From: Papaver somniferum
Lineage: Eukaryota > Streptophyta > Magnoliopsida > Ranunculales > Papaveraceae
NCBI RefSeq assembly: GCF_003573695.1
Contig: NC_039358.1
Span: 97,526,117-97,590,116, forward strand
Length of the DNA stretch: 64,000 nucleotides
Direction: 5' to 3'
The stretch's first letter is position 1. Every line of letters begins with the position of its first letter. The position numbers were made by a program, and so were the translations under genes. The notes under the pieces were generated by a model. The model was not told the origin of the DNA, did no database searches, and was given only the letters and a program-made list of their open reading frames with translations. Shown here in pieces: positions 45,076 to 57,061 of the stretch.

Positions 45076-47604
45076 TGATGAGTGCCAAATATTGTATATA
45101 TCTATCCCTTTTTGTTGGCATTTAACTCATCTTTTATGCATTAATTCTACATTTTATCCCATATTCTGTATTTTCATTGTTTTCAAGAATAAATATTTTT
45201 ATTAATTAATTTTGCATTTTTAGGTAATAAATAAAGTTCGGATGAGTCGCGGAGCGAAAAGAGCAGAAAAGTAGTGAAAAGCCGGGAGAAATTACGCAAG
45301 GAAGCCGCGAAGAATGGTGCGCACAACCTCATTTTCTACACACAAAAGCGCCTCCGTTCTCAGCCATCAGATCATTTCTCAGAAGCATCCGACGGTCGCT
45401 CCTTCATAGAGCATCAAAATCTGAAGTCTCTGCCGAGCACCACAGCGCTGAAATTCCAAGCCTTCAGATAGATGGTAGTTGAATCCAACGGTCGCTCCCT
45501 TGCTGCGTATCGAAGTTTGATATACCCGCCTAACACTACAGTACCTAACTCCATCTGGCATCGTTGATTTTGTTGTATCAAAAAATCTGACGGTCTCTAC
45601 AAGCTTCACTTCACATCACCGTCCGATCTACCAACCATATTCGCATCTAGCAGCTCAGAGTCACAGAACATCAAAACTAGATACATCCGCCTCACACCCT
45701 AGTACCCGAGACCACCCACCTAACCAGACACACCCCCCTTCTCTCCCACACCATCGAGCCATATCCTCTCTGCAGAGCCACCTCCTGCAACTGCCGCACC
45801 ACCATCATCACCACCACTCCCTGACGCCACCAAACACCACCATCTCTCCACAACAACCCTAACCCACATCATTATTTCCACTCTCATCAACTCTATGTCC
45901 TCCTAATCACTCAATTTCACGCCTCTCCCATGTCAGGAACCCTAGAGGTGAAATTGACAAATTAGGTGAAGTAGAGTTGAAATTGAAGGCATGGAGTGAT
46001 ACAGGGGAGTCAGAGAAGGGATGGGTTGGCGTCAATTTGATGTTTAGGTGAGCTAATTTCACTGTTGAAATTTGGGGATTTTTCTATAAACCCTAATTTT
46101 ATAATTTGGGGAATTTGGGTCTGTGACTATAAATAGCACTATGGGTTGTGTGTAATTTTCATGGGGGGATTAGCCCACATCCAGGACTTTCATGTCCTGT
46201 TAGTTTCATTTTAATTTCAATTGTTCCTGCACTTTTAATTGCTCCTGTTAGTTGCATTGTTAATTTTAATTGCACTTGTTCTTGTTCTTGGGTTAGTTCA
46301 ATGTGTGATATTCTTGTTAGTTTACTGTTGTTAGTTCACTGTTAGTTCACCATGTTAGTTCATTGTTAATTGGTTATGTTAGTTCACTGTTAAATTGCTC
46401 ACTGTTAGTTTAAATGCTCCTGTTAAGTTTGTAAAATTTGTTAATGTTCCTGTTGTGTTTAATGTATTGTTACATTTGAAGGAATGCTAGGCTAGGTATC
46501 TGTGAAGCAATGTGCTGATTGTGCAATGGCAAGAAATCAGTGCTCATAGCAAGCTGATTTTCTTGCCATTCCCTGTGTATGCTTAGGTTGTAGTGTTGAT
46601 TGTGCATTGGGAGAAGCTAGTGCTTATAGCAAGCTAGTTTTCAACCCATTCTATAGGTTTGCCTGTATCCTGCCTTAGCTTTGCTTCATTTCAGTTTCTT
46701 TATCACCCCTGCCCTTGGCCTTAGGCCTTGGTCCATTCTTGTTTTGTTCTTTTATTTTGCTGTTGCTTTGTTCCTTGCTTGTACATTCTATTTGCTGTCC
46801 CCTGCTGTGTGCTCTCTTGTGCTGCTGTGCAGCTCTTTCTTTGCACTGCTTGTGCAGCTGCCCTGCCAAGCTGCTGCCACTCTTGCTCCTGCTGCTTGTG
46901 CTGCTACTTCTTTTCTTGTTGTGCATTTGCCTTGCTGTGCACTTTCATCTGCTGCACTGCTGCTGCACTGCTTGTGCAGTTGCTACTGCTGCTACCACTT
47001 CCACTGCTGTCAAGCTGCTGCTGCTCTTGTTGCTGCCTTGTCTGTTGCTGTCAGGCTGCTGCTACCCTGCCACTCCTTCTCCTGCAGCCAACTGAACTCA
47101 GATCCCATCCAACTGAGCCAAAGTCCAAATCAGTGAAGCCCAAAGGCCCAGATTCTTGACTGAAACAAAAGCCCAAGGTTTAGTGCACTGAGGCCCATTT
47201 CATTTAAGACCAAAGCCCAAACTCATTAAGGCCCAATCCAATTTAACTGTGGGCTTAATCAAAAGCCTAAGTTTAAGGCCAAAGCCCATTTGCACTTTCA
47301 AAGACTAACTGAGCCCAAGCTCAGTTCCTTTTATTGTTATCAAACCCAATAGTACATTAAGCCCAACACTTCCAAAAGGCTTTTAAGCCCAAAGCAAATC
47401 TAGGAACCTAAATTAGCTAGAAACATTCCAAAACACACCCGATCTCTGTGGATCGACCCGTACTTGCACGAGCTACAACCGACGACCGTGCACTTGCGGT
47501 ATTACTGTAGGCCCCCGTTTTTATCACGCTTAATTTTTATACATATCTCCGGGTCCACCAAGTTTTTGGCCGGGGATAATTTTTAGAACTTTCCGGACCT
47601 ACCA
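45076..47604 (+). repeat. Ty3 5' LTR
   Basis: 2529 bp, TGATGAG...CTACCA. TATA box TATAAATA at 46128-46135. The CTG/CTT-rich tract at ~46740-47090 creates three overlapping Cys/Leu/Ala-rich open stretches that are low-complexity artefacts. Compared by eye with 51358-53886, only about two substitutions and two one-base indels were noticed. Confidence 0.92.
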
Positions 47605-47610
47605 AGTTTT

Positions 47611-47628
47611 TGGCGCCGCTGCCGGGGA
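47611..47628 (+). other. Ty3 primer-binding site
   Basis: TGGCGCCGCTGCCGGGGA, a few bases after the 5' LTR, is the site class complementary to the 3' end of tRNA-Asp in Athila/Tat-related elements. A degenerate copy TTTTTGGCCGGGGATAA lies ~50 bp upstream inside the LTR end (~47560). Confidence 0.8.
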
Positions 47629-48276
47629 TTGGTGCTGTGTTTTATCTGTGTTTTTCTTTAGCTATTTTGCATTTCATTTCATAGCATTTGCATCTGCATC
47701 TGCTTCACTTCATTTGCTGTTGGACCTGCTGTTCTGAACCTGTTTTTCCTCTGCTGGGACGCCACCAAGGAAAAGAACCAAAGCCCAACTGGGTTTTTGC
47801 AACAATATCAGAGCAGCTGGGCTGTGCTAAAAAGGTAAGCCTAAACCCATTCATTGAGAGAACCCAACCTGTGGGCTTCCAATTTTTTAATTGTGGGCTT
47901 GTAATAATTAACCCAATTTTTTGGGCTATTTATTTTTCTATTTTGGGTTTGTAATAATTTATTTGTGGGCTTGTTGTTTAATTTGTGGGCTTGTATTTAT
48001 TTTGTGTGGGCTTGTTTAAATTTTTCCATTGGACTTATATTTTGGACTCTGGGTTTAAACCCAGCTGAGCTTATAACTGATTGTGGACTTGCTTCCACTC
48101 AAGAGTGGACCTCGAAACCAAAGTTTTAAAACAAACTTCGGGCCTTAACCAACTGGGCCAAATTAAACTTTCAAAATTAAAACTTGGATTTTCGTAGGCC
48201 GCAGCCTTCATTTCATCAGAGGCTTGCACAGTGGGCTTGCTCCCATTTCAAAAACCAAATTTTATTTTCTTCTTTT

Positions 48277-48285
<9 letters not shown>

Positions 48286-48309
<24 letters not shown>
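48286..48309 (+). repeat. poly(A) run in the Ty3 leader
   Basis: A run of more than 20 A bases in the leader between primer site and gag, followed by repeated AACCAAATTTT motifs. Length may be unreliable. Confidence 0.7.
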
Positions 48310-48311
<2 letters not shown>

Positions 48312-48429
48312 CTTTTGCTCCCATTTTAAACCAAATTTTCTTTTACCCATCAAAACCAAATTTTCCCAAAACCAAATTTTTAAAATTTTCCCATTTAAAA
48401 CCAAATAGTGGGCTTTGTGTCATTTCAAA

Positions 48430-49070
48430 ATGGACCAACCTCGTGCTCTCCATGAATACATGTATCCATCAATACAAATTCCATTATCATGTATTGTCTT
48501 ACCTCAAACCAATAACCCTTTTAAAATAAATGCAAGCATGATACAAATACTTCCTATATTTCGAGGGTTCGATTCTGAGAACCCCTATACTCATGTAAGA
48601 GAGTTTGAACAAATTTGTCGGACTATGCAACCTGATCATTTGTCCGAAGACTCTCTGAAATTGCGTTTGTTTACATTTTCTTTAAAAGAAAGGGCCAAAA
48701 CATGGTTTTACGGTTTGAGACCACAATCAATCACCACTTGGGAACAACTCACTAATCAATTTTTCCAAAAATTTTTCCACACCATAGGACCATCGCTATT
48801 CGTCAAAATATCAATTGTTTTGTCCAATTGGATGAGGAAACTGTTTTTCACTATTTTGAACGTTTTAATGATTTGTTGAGTGAATGTCCGCACCATGGAA
48901 TTGAGAAGTGGAGACTTGTCGTCATCCTCTATGAGGGACTAGACTTTAAATCTCGAACCATGGTTGAGTCTATGTGTAATGGTGATTTATTGATAAATCT
49001 GTGGATGATGCATGGAATTTTTTAGCCGAGATTGCAAAGAAAACCCATCAATGGGAATCCGTTAGGGAAA
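48430..49070 (+). pseudogene. Ty3-type gag, broken
   Basis: Capsid-like Retrotrans_gag domain. From ATG at 48430 the frame reads MDQPRALHEYMYPSIQIPLS, then FRGFDSENPYTHVREFEQIC, LRLFTFSLKERAKTWFYGLR and ITTWEQLTNQFFQKFF, the classic core of plant Ty3 gags. Frame is lost near 48785. The continuation is in another frame (MDEETVFHYFERFNDLLSEC from 48828, then GLDFKSRTMVESMCNG) and then reads AEIAKKTHQWESV near 49025-49065 after further slips. No zinc knuckle was seen. Broken, although the LTRs are young. Confidence 0.8.
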
Positions 49071-49259
49071 CAGGAACAACACCACATGATATGATCATCC
49101 CCATGAATTAGAGTTTTATTCTTGTAATAGCTCCGACCTTAGGATTGAAAATTATCCTAGATTGCAAAATCCTATCATGATGATGATGATGATTATGATA
49201 GAAGAACATGTCTATACTGAAAATGTTATGGAACCTTGGGTTCAAATACATTAGGCTTC

Positions 49260-49701
49260 TCTGCCCCGACCTTAATGCATGATATTTCTTCTAGTATTCC
49301 ATGTGATGTTTCCCCTGATGTGCCGATACGAGAATAAATCTGTTGATGATGTTGATAATTCTGATTGTAATCTTGCCAATTTGATTGATGATTGTGAGCA
49401 TGATGTGACATGTGTAGATGAGTTAGAAGATTTTGATTTGATTGATAATGATATGCCTATTCCTACCTAAGTCACAATCTGTGGCCTTCCACCCAACCTA
49501 GATTTGGTTTGTACCAATATTGTAAAACCAATTTTTCTGAAAATTCCTAATCTAGGATTGGAACTGTGTGCTTCCCAAGTCCTCTTGGACTATTTTGCTT
49601 CAAAATATAACACTTTTAAAGAGCCACAGTTGGAAATTGCATGTTTGCCCATCCCGAAAACAGTCCATTATGAGTTAGACCTTTTGAATCCTGAACCCTA
49701 A
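49260..49701 (+). pseudogene. short ORFs after Ty3 gag, unidentified
   Basis: Two short open stretches. One is acidic (DVDNSDCNLANLIDDCEHDV, 49279-49470). The other reads KIPNLGLELCASQVLLDYFA and HYELDLLNPEP (49504-49701). No catalytic motif of protease, RT or integrase is recognisable. They are probably the remnant of the gag-pol linker region. Function unknown. Confidence 0.4.
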
Positions 49702-50634
49702 AATTGTTAGATTTTGTGCTTAAAAGTAAACCTGTTGAACAATTTAGGTTTAGGGTAATTCATTCGGTTTTTCACTCTCACTCCCATTTAAGTCCAATTT
49801 TAGTGTTTTGAAACTTTGTCTCTACACTTTCTTTTGGGTTGATCCTCAACTCTTTAGATTGTTAGTGTATGGTGAATTTTTTGTATATAATCCAGTAGAT
49901 AAAATTTTTAAAAACCCTTTTGTTCCTTTTGTATATATTTTGCTAATCCAATATGATCTCGGCTGAAATATGTTGGATTTTTGCCTTGAATAACGGAGTT
50001 TTAATTCTGCTTTCGCCGAAATCGGGTATTCTCTCTCCTTTTACTCTACTCAGCATGTCCCTTTCCATATGTTGCATTTTAATTCTTTCCATTTTGAAAC
50101 ATTGAGGACAATGTTTAGTTTAGGTTTGGGGGTATAGAGTAGATACCACGATAATATGCTATAATTGAAAACGAACTCCTTCTTTTTGAAAAAATTGAAA
50201 AATTCCAAAAAAATTAAAAAAATCAAAATTCAAAAAAAATTGAAAATGAAAAATCATAAAAATGGAGCTCATTTACCTTGAAATGTTGACTCTTGTGCAA
50301 ATATGTTTTTTATTAGGAGTCTTAGTCTAGATATTTAGGCACCCTGATTCTAGCACAATTCACATAGTGATAAGAAATTTGCACGCGCACGATCTACCAA
50401 TACATGTATGGCCTCGATCTTCAAGGTGTTGATAGGAAGTTACGATTGCCAATCACTTTAGAATACTGAACGAAACTTGACTAGCTTGTTCTTTGGTTGG
50501 TTGGGATAGAAGGTGGAGGTTACATTAAGAAAGACAACCATCGAATTTAACTGGGTGCATCAAAAAGGGCTACCTCTTGCAAAGTGTCATGTAATCTTTT
50601 GTTTCCTTTTGTATATGTATCAAAAGTGTTTCCT

Positions 50635-50636
<2 letters not shown>

Positions 50637-50679
<43 letters not shown>

Positions 50680-50740
50680 GATGTATATTCAGAAAAAAAA
50701 AAAAAAATAAAAAAATACAAAAAAAAAAAAAAAAAAAATC
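50637..50740 (+). repeat. interrupted poly(A) tract
   Basis: A run of ~42 A, a short spacer CGATGTATATTCAG, then further A-rich runs to ~50740, inside the non-coding Ty3 interior. The lysine-rich open stretches across it are artefacts. Confidence 0.85.
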
Positions 50741-51340
50741 AAGTATTTATCAATTCCATCATCTCTTGTTCCAAAAATAAAAGAGATAGTCAATGTAAAT
50801 AAGAGTCATGTAAATAGTCATCTTTTGTTGTTTCGTTGTAATAAGCAAGGAGGGTGTATGCCATTGATGTACAACGCGAGAATTGTGAAATACCTCCAAC
50901 TCATTCACAATTCTCGTAAAGTCCGGACAGCTAGCTAGATTTCGACCTCAGTTCTTAGCCTGAGAAACTATCTCTTGGTGATTAGTAGTCATGACTTCAG
51001 ATCTTTCTTTACACATGTGTAGATACACTTTACACTCTTATCACATGTCTTTTTTGTTATCAGTGCTAGGATTGTGCCTTCGATAGCTAGATTGACATCT
51101 CCATTTTGCTGTGAGCTTAACTGTTTTGCACATGTCACATTTGATGGAATCTGAGCTATATTTTGTCCTTAGGTTTTGTAGGCACACCTCTGGTAAACCT
51201 TCACGAGACTTCAACTCGTCCACTAGGGACACTTAGTGGTTTAAAAGGCTTAGTGCATACGCTAAATGCATTCGAGAGACCAGCGACAGTGGTATAGTTA
51301 GGATTTCCTTAGTTTTGTTTTACTTGAGGACAAGTAAAAT

Positions 51341-51357
51341 TCAGGTTTGGGGGTATT
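51341..51357 (+). other. Ty3 polypurine tract
   Basis: CAGGTTTGGGGGTATT lies directly before the 3' LTR start at 51358, after the block TTGAGGACAAGTAAAATTC. A near copy (TTTAGGTTTGGGGGTATAG, ~50120) occurs 1.2 kb upstream after TTGAGGACAATG, an apparent second PPT-like block. Confidence 0.7.
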
Positions 51358-53886
51358 TGATGAGTGCCAAATATTGTATATATTTATCCCTTTTTGTTGG
51401 CATTTAACTCATCTTTTATGCATTAATTCTACATTTTATCCCATATTCTGTATTTTCATTGTTTTCAAGAATAAATATTTTTATTAATTAATTTTGCATT
51501 TTTAGGTAATAAATAAAGTTCGGATGAGTCGCGGAGCGAAAAGAGCAGAAAAGTAGTGAAAAGCCGGGAGAAATTACGCAAGGAAGCCGCGAAGAATGGT
51601 GCGCACAACCTCATTTTCTACACACAAAAGCGCCTCCGTTCTCAGCCATCAGATCATTTCTCAGAAGCATCCGACGGTCGCTCCTTCATAGAGCATCAAA
51701 ATCTGAAGTCTCTGCCGAGCACCACAGCGCTGAAATTCCAAGCCTTCAGATTAGATGGTAGTTGAATCCAACGGTCGCTCCCTTGCTGCGTATCGAAGTT
51801 GATATACCCGCCTAACACTACAGTACCTAACTCCATCTGGCATCGTTGATTTTGTTGTATCAAAAAATCTGACGGTCTCTACAAGCTTCACTTCACATCA
51901 CCGTCCGATCTACCAACCATATTCGCATCTAGCAGCTCAGAGTCACAGAACATCAAAACTAGATACATCCGCCTCACACCCTAGTACCCGAGACCACCCA
52001 CCTAACCAGACACACCCCCCTTCTCTCCCACACCATCGAGCCATATCCTCTCTGCAGAGCCACCTCCTGCAACTGCCGCACCACCATCATCACCACCACT
52101 CCCTGACGCCACCAAACACCACCAGCTCTCCACAACAACCCTAACCCACATCATTATTTCCACTCTCATCAACTCTATGTCCTCCTAATCACTCAATTTC
52201 ACGCCTCTCCCATGTCAGGAACCCTAGAGGTGAAATTGACAAATTAGGTGAAGTAGAGTTGAAATTGAAGGCATGGAGTGATACAGGGGAGTCAGAGAAG
52301 GGATGGGTTGGCGTCAATTTGATGTTTAGGTGAGCTAATTTCACTGTTGAAATTTGGGGATTTTTCTATAAACCCTAATTTTATAATTTGGGGAATTTGG
52401 GTCTGTGACTATAAATAGCACTATGGGTTGTGTGTAATTTTCATGGGGGGATTAGCCCACATCCAGGACTTTCATGTCCTGTTAGTTTCATTTTAATTTC
52501 AATTGTTCCTGCACTTTTAATTGCTCCTGTTAGTTGCATTGTTAATTTTAATTGCACTTGTTCTTGTTCTTGGGTTAGTTCAATGTGTGATATTCTTGTT
52601 AGTTTACTGTTGTTAGTTCACTGTTAGTTCACCATGTTAGTTCATTGTTAATTGGTTATGTTAGTTCACTGTTAAATTGCTCACTGTTAGTTTAAATGCT
52701 CCTGTTAAGTTTGTAAAATTTGTTAATGTTCCTGTTGTGTTTAATGTATTGTTACATTTGAAGGAATGCTAGGCTAGGTATCTGTGAAGCAATGTGCTGA
52801 TTGTGCAATGGCAAGAAATCAGTGCTCATAGCAAGCTGATTTTCTTGCCATTCCCTGTGTATGCTTAGGTTGTAGTGTTGATTGTGCATTGGGAGAAGCT
52901 AGTGCTTATAGCAAGCTAGTTTTCAACCCATTCTATAGGTTTGCCTGTATCCTGCCTTAGCTTTGCTTCATTTCAGTTTCTTTATCACCCCTGCCCTTGG
53001 CCTTAGGCCTTGGTCCATTCTTGTTTTGTTCTTTTATTTTGCTGTTGCTTTGTTCCTTGCTTGTACATTCTATTTGCTGTCCCCTGCTGTGTGCTCTCTT
53101 GTGCTGCTGTGCAGCTCTTTCTTTGCACTGCTTGTGCAGCTGCCCTGCCAAGCTGCTGCCACTCTTGCTCCTGCTGCTTGTGCTGCTACTTCTTTTCTTG
53201 TTGTGCATTTGCCTTGCTGTGCACTTTCATCTGCTGCACTGCTGCTGCACTGCTTGTGCAGTTGCTACTGCTGCTACCACTTCCACTGCTGTCAAGCTGC
53301 TGCTGCTCTTGTTGCTGCCTTGTCTGTTGCTGTCAGGCTGCTGCTACCCTGCCACTCCTTCTCCTGCAGCCAACTGAACTCAGATCCCATCCAACTGAGC
53401 CAAAGTCCAAATCAGTGAAGCCCAAAGGCCCAGATTCTTGACTGAAACAAAAGCCCAAGGTTTAGTGCACTGAGGCCCATTTCATTTAAGACCAAAGCCC
53501 AAACTCATTAAGGCCCAATCCAATTTAACTGTGGGCTTAATCAAAAGCCTAAGTTTAAGGCCAAAGCCCATTTGCACTTTCAAAGACTAACTGAGCCCAA
53601 GCTCAGTTCCTTTTATTGTTATCAAACCCAATAGTACATTAAGCCCAACACTTCCAAAAGGCTTTTAAGCCCAAAGCAAATCTAGGAACCTAAATTAGCT
53701 AGAAACATTCCAAAACACACCCGATCTCTGTGGATCGACCCGTACTTGCACGAGCTACAACCGACGACCGTGCACTTGCGGTATTACTGTAGGCCCCCGT
53801 TTTTATCACGCTTAATTTTTATACATATCTCCGGGTCCACCAAGTTTTTGGCCGGGGATAATTTTTAGAACTTTCCGGACCTACCA
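51358..53886 (+). repeat. Ty3 3' LTR
   Basis: Same 2529-bp length as the 5' LTR, TATA box at 52410-52417. Near-identity implies recent insertion. The element extends 60 bp beyond this LTR end before the target duplication (see 53887-53946). Confidence 0.92.
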
Positions 53887-53946
53887 AGTTTTTGGCGCCG
53901 CTGCCGGGGACTACCAAGTTTTTGGCGCCGTTGCCGGGGACTAACA
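53887..53946 (+). repeat. two extra PBS-containing units at the Ty3 3' end
   Basis: Two 30-bp units, AGTTTTTGGCGCCG(C/T)TGCCGGGGA plus CTACCA or CTAACA, follow the LTR end inside the target duplication. The first copies the LTR/PBS junction of the 5' side (GCTGCC); the second has GTTGCC. Confidence 0.85.
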
Positions 53947-53951
53947 GTTTC

Positions 53952-55243
53952 CCAGTTACTAGAGTTTTCCTTTATATAGTTATCAAATCAGGGTTTGCAA
54001 TCCAAGTTACCTTGGTAACAAAGCATTCAATAATCACCATTAGATGAAAAACCTGATTCAACCAAGCTAATATATTTCAACCGTTAGATCGAACTTGCTT
54101 GTTACACACAAATGAACTGTACCCTCATTTAGGTTTATGTAACCGTACCCAAACGTGTACACCATGTTGGTTCACAAATAGTTAACCGAGGTTAGCCATA
54201 TGATTACTCTCATATCAACCTTATTCATCTTAACCGTAACTAGCTCAAATGAAACTAGTTAAAGAGTTGTTCAATTGCTATATTCTCATGGATGTATACA
54301 AGAACACAATTGAAGCAAAATCGGTTTGATTCACTCGAATCGATACATGAACATTATAGCCACGGTTTGCAAAGATTGCATTCCTTATTGATAAATGTAT
54401 TAGGTTCATGCACAAACGATTTTAGAAAATAACCACTTAAGTATGCGTACGGGTATGCGTACTTAAGCAACCGGATTTCAGTTTGTTTTAGTTTTCAAAC
54501 TCAGCAGAAATTCACCGACGTGAACTTTCCGCAAGTATGCGTACTTTAGGTAATCAGATGAGTTTGTTTTTGGTTTTCAAACTCAGCAGAAATTCACGGA
54601 CGTGAACTTCCGCCAGTATGCGTACGGGTACGCATCCTTACCCAGTCTCCTATAACCTTTTTGTATACACACAAGTATGGATACTTTAGGCTCCCGGTTT
54701 TGGACTTATACACTAATGTGCGAACACACTATGCTTATATCCAAAGATGGTTACAAGATTCTAAACTCTTTATTTCAATCATTGAAACATTCTTCTATAA
54801 TGACAATAGCCGTTTTCTCACACTATTAGCATCAAATCAATTTCCAAGATAATGAAATAATCATTATCGAAACACTCCAAGTCTTACACCAAATGAGTGT
54901 ATCACACAAACCATGTAAGATGTTACTCGGCAATTTTCTCATGATATAAGATGAACTTGGTCGAAGCGAAAGCTTACCAACACATATTTCGAGAAATATG
55001 TAAGCGAGATATACTCAGCTCGAAATCTCAAATGTATATAGAGAAAACTATATTGTAACACGACTTATGTCTCAATATAGGAGATAAGCGCCGTGAAGTC
55101 TAAGCTCAACTACACAAACTATGTCCTAGTTCGAGACATCTATAAATAGGCTAGAAGTCAAGACTTATATTTTTGATCACTAACATTGACAAACATGCTT
55201 GAGATAGCAACGCATGCGAGTTCGACCGATCAGTGCTCTAATA
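53952..55243 (-). repeat. copia 3' LTR, proximal part
   Basis: Continues the 3' LTR after the Ty3 insertion and matches 60167-61583. It lacks ~101 bp present in the sister (61325-61425) between two short GATA repeats. The terminal TGTTAGAGC is mutated to TATTAGAGC. The ~94-bp repeats with GCGTACGGGTACGC cores are present at ~54440-54680. Confidence 0.85.
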
Positions 55244-55245
55244 AT

Positions 55246-55262
55246 TTCCCCCTTTTTCAATT
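55246..55262 (-). other. copia polypurine tract
   Basis: On the minus strand AAAAAGGGGGAAATTAT lies immediately before the 3' LTR, the plus-strand priming site of the element. Confidence 0.75.
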
Positions 55263-56086
55263 TTAATAACAAAACTATCAATGCATATGGATTACAAAAT
55301 AAACAAAAATTGTACCTTCTCATCCAAATGCTTGATCTCCTTGGCATCTTCAACGCGACTCGAAATCTTCGTCACTTCCATGTACTCCATGATCCTAAAG
55401 GTTGTAAGTTCAGCATCATAGTTGTTGAAGATCCGTAGCGATAACAATGAGAAAACAAATGCTCTCAATCATTGTTATACAGTGCCATAGTATTATTACA
55501 CAACATCAAAGTTCAATTGTATCACGACTTTGACAACAATACTATGGTGATATGTATCACTCCCCCTTAGTCAATACTTTATCTCGACATGAAAACCACT
55601 CCCCCTTACATAATGATTCGTAAACCATATGTATTTGTAGTATCACACTACACATTAATTCTCCCCCTTTTTGTCAATATAAATTGGCAAAGGTACGAAA
55701 ACTAGTGGGATCTTCATGAAATTTTCATAGAGATACTTCATGACCAAAAGAGAATACCATATCAACTTATTTAGATGCCATCATAAAGCCGAAGCTAAAT
55801 GCATTCATCAAGGAGTTTATAAAGATACAAGATAACCCCTATAATATTCCACAGTCGCACTCCCCACAAAGATTTGGCAATTAAGCATAAGTTCAAAAAG
55901 AACTCTCCCCCATAAAATGTCATTCCCGAAAGAACAACAAAGGCGACCTTACTTTCACAAGAAAAGAAGGATTTATTTAGACATAACCAAATCACATGAA
56001 AACATGAATTTGAATCCAAAGTATTCGATTGAATTATTCACAAAAGAATTCATGATTAATTCAATTTGAATTTCACAAATAAATTA

Positions 56087-56225
56087 ACCACAAGAAAGTG
56101 ATCTATTCAATTGGACATGCTCGTCATAAGAGAACTTACGGAGCAACAACTAAACTGACCACAAGAGGATGATCAATTCAATTGGTCATTCTCAAACATA
56201 AGAAAACTTATGGAGCAACACAGTA
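56087..56225. repeat. 71-bp imperfect tandem duplication
   Basis: Units start ACCACAAGAAAGTGATC (56087) and ACCACAAGAGGATGATC (56158) and share ATTCAATTGG and GGAGCAACA. Confidence 0.8.
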
Positions 56226-56821
56226 TATGCACAAAAATGTGGATCGGAGATCGACCAATACTGCGGAATAGACAAGGATTCATTCTATTTTCCATCACTA
56301 TTTGCACAATGACATATAATAGACTTAATCCTTGTAAACAAAAGTTTTATCCTTTCTTCCATCAAAACAATGACGTAAAAGGCTTTAACTTCTGTAATGT
56401 CAAAAGTTCATTCTATCTTCTATCAATACTTTCATACCGACATAATAGAGATAACTTTTGAACAAGTATGGGACAATCACAGGTTCACGGACGTAAACAA
56501 CATATCCCATAACAATTTGCAATATATATATTCATAAAGATTAAAATTGCAAAAATCATCTTCCAAATAACTTAGAATTTAAATAAATAAATCTAAAAAC
56601 ATTGAAGATGAAAATCGTTGGACATGGCTATGTGTACTCACAATAATGTATATTCCAAACCCTATTTATTCTTTTAAAAACAAAAAAAGAAGATTTACTA
56701 GACATAACCAAAACAACTCCTATGAAACATTTCACTTACTTTAAATACTCTTCTCATATTCCCTATATTCATCAAGCTCATCTTCGATCAGATCAATCCT
56801 AGATTCAAGATTATCCATCTT

Positions 56822-57061
56822 TTATTCAAGTCTCTTGGAAGAAGCTTCGAGATCACTTTTCAGGGCACGTACTTGTTCCAAGACGAGATTCATGGTTAAA
56901 GAGATCTTATCAAAATGAGAGGCAGAGGAGTTCCCATCTGGAGAGGAATCCTGTTTGTCCGAGCACATCTCATTATCGGAAGAATCAAAACGAATCTTCT
57001 TAAAGGGAAAAAGAACAGTCCAAACATCACTTTCTTTGCTTGAAAGGCTTGAAGAGGACAT
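56822..57061 (-). CDS. 79-aa coiled-coil-like ORF of the copia element
   Basis: Open frame MSSSSLSSKESDVWTVLFPF, then a Ser/Asp-rich middle and a helical heptad-like tail (LVLEQVRALKSDLEASSKRL). It lies downstream of gag in the pol-less interior. No known domain; it may be a real accessory ORF or a relic. It shares its position-independent character (short, helical, charged) with the broken ORF at 38660, but no sequence identity was seen. Confidence 0.35.
   Translation of the reverse strand: MSSSSLSSKESDVWTVLFPFKKIRFDSSDNEMCSDKQDSSPDGNSSASHFDKISLTMNLVLEQVRALKSDLEASSKRLE

Larger units (their letters stand above)
45076..53946 (+). mobile_element. young non-autonomous Ty3-type LTR retrotransposon
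   Basis: 8871 bp, starts TGATGAGTGCC and ends GGGGACTAACA, with a perfect 5-bp duplication GTTTC (45071-45075, 53947-53951). The sister copia LTR shows the empty site ATTAGGTTTCCCAGTTGC at ~60157. Two ~2529-bp LTRs are nearly identical. A TGGCGCCGCTGCCGGGGA primer site (47611) resembles the tRNA-Asp type of Athila/Tat-like elements, and a purine tract lies before the 3' LTR. The 3.75-kb interior has only a broken gag and unassigned short ORFs; no pol domain is visible. It fits gag-only (TR-GAG/LARD-like) parasites mobilised in trans. Confidence 0.93.

Noticed and set aside
46681..47159. Three overlapping Cys/Leu/Ala-rich ORFs (126-151 aa) repeated at 52963-53441
   Set aside because: They lie in different frames of a CTG/CTT-rich tract inside the Ty3 LTR; low-complexity artefact duplicated with the LTR, no domain or start context.
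50513..50802. Lysine-rich ORFs
   Set aside because: Translate interrupted poly(A) runs in the Ty3 interior.
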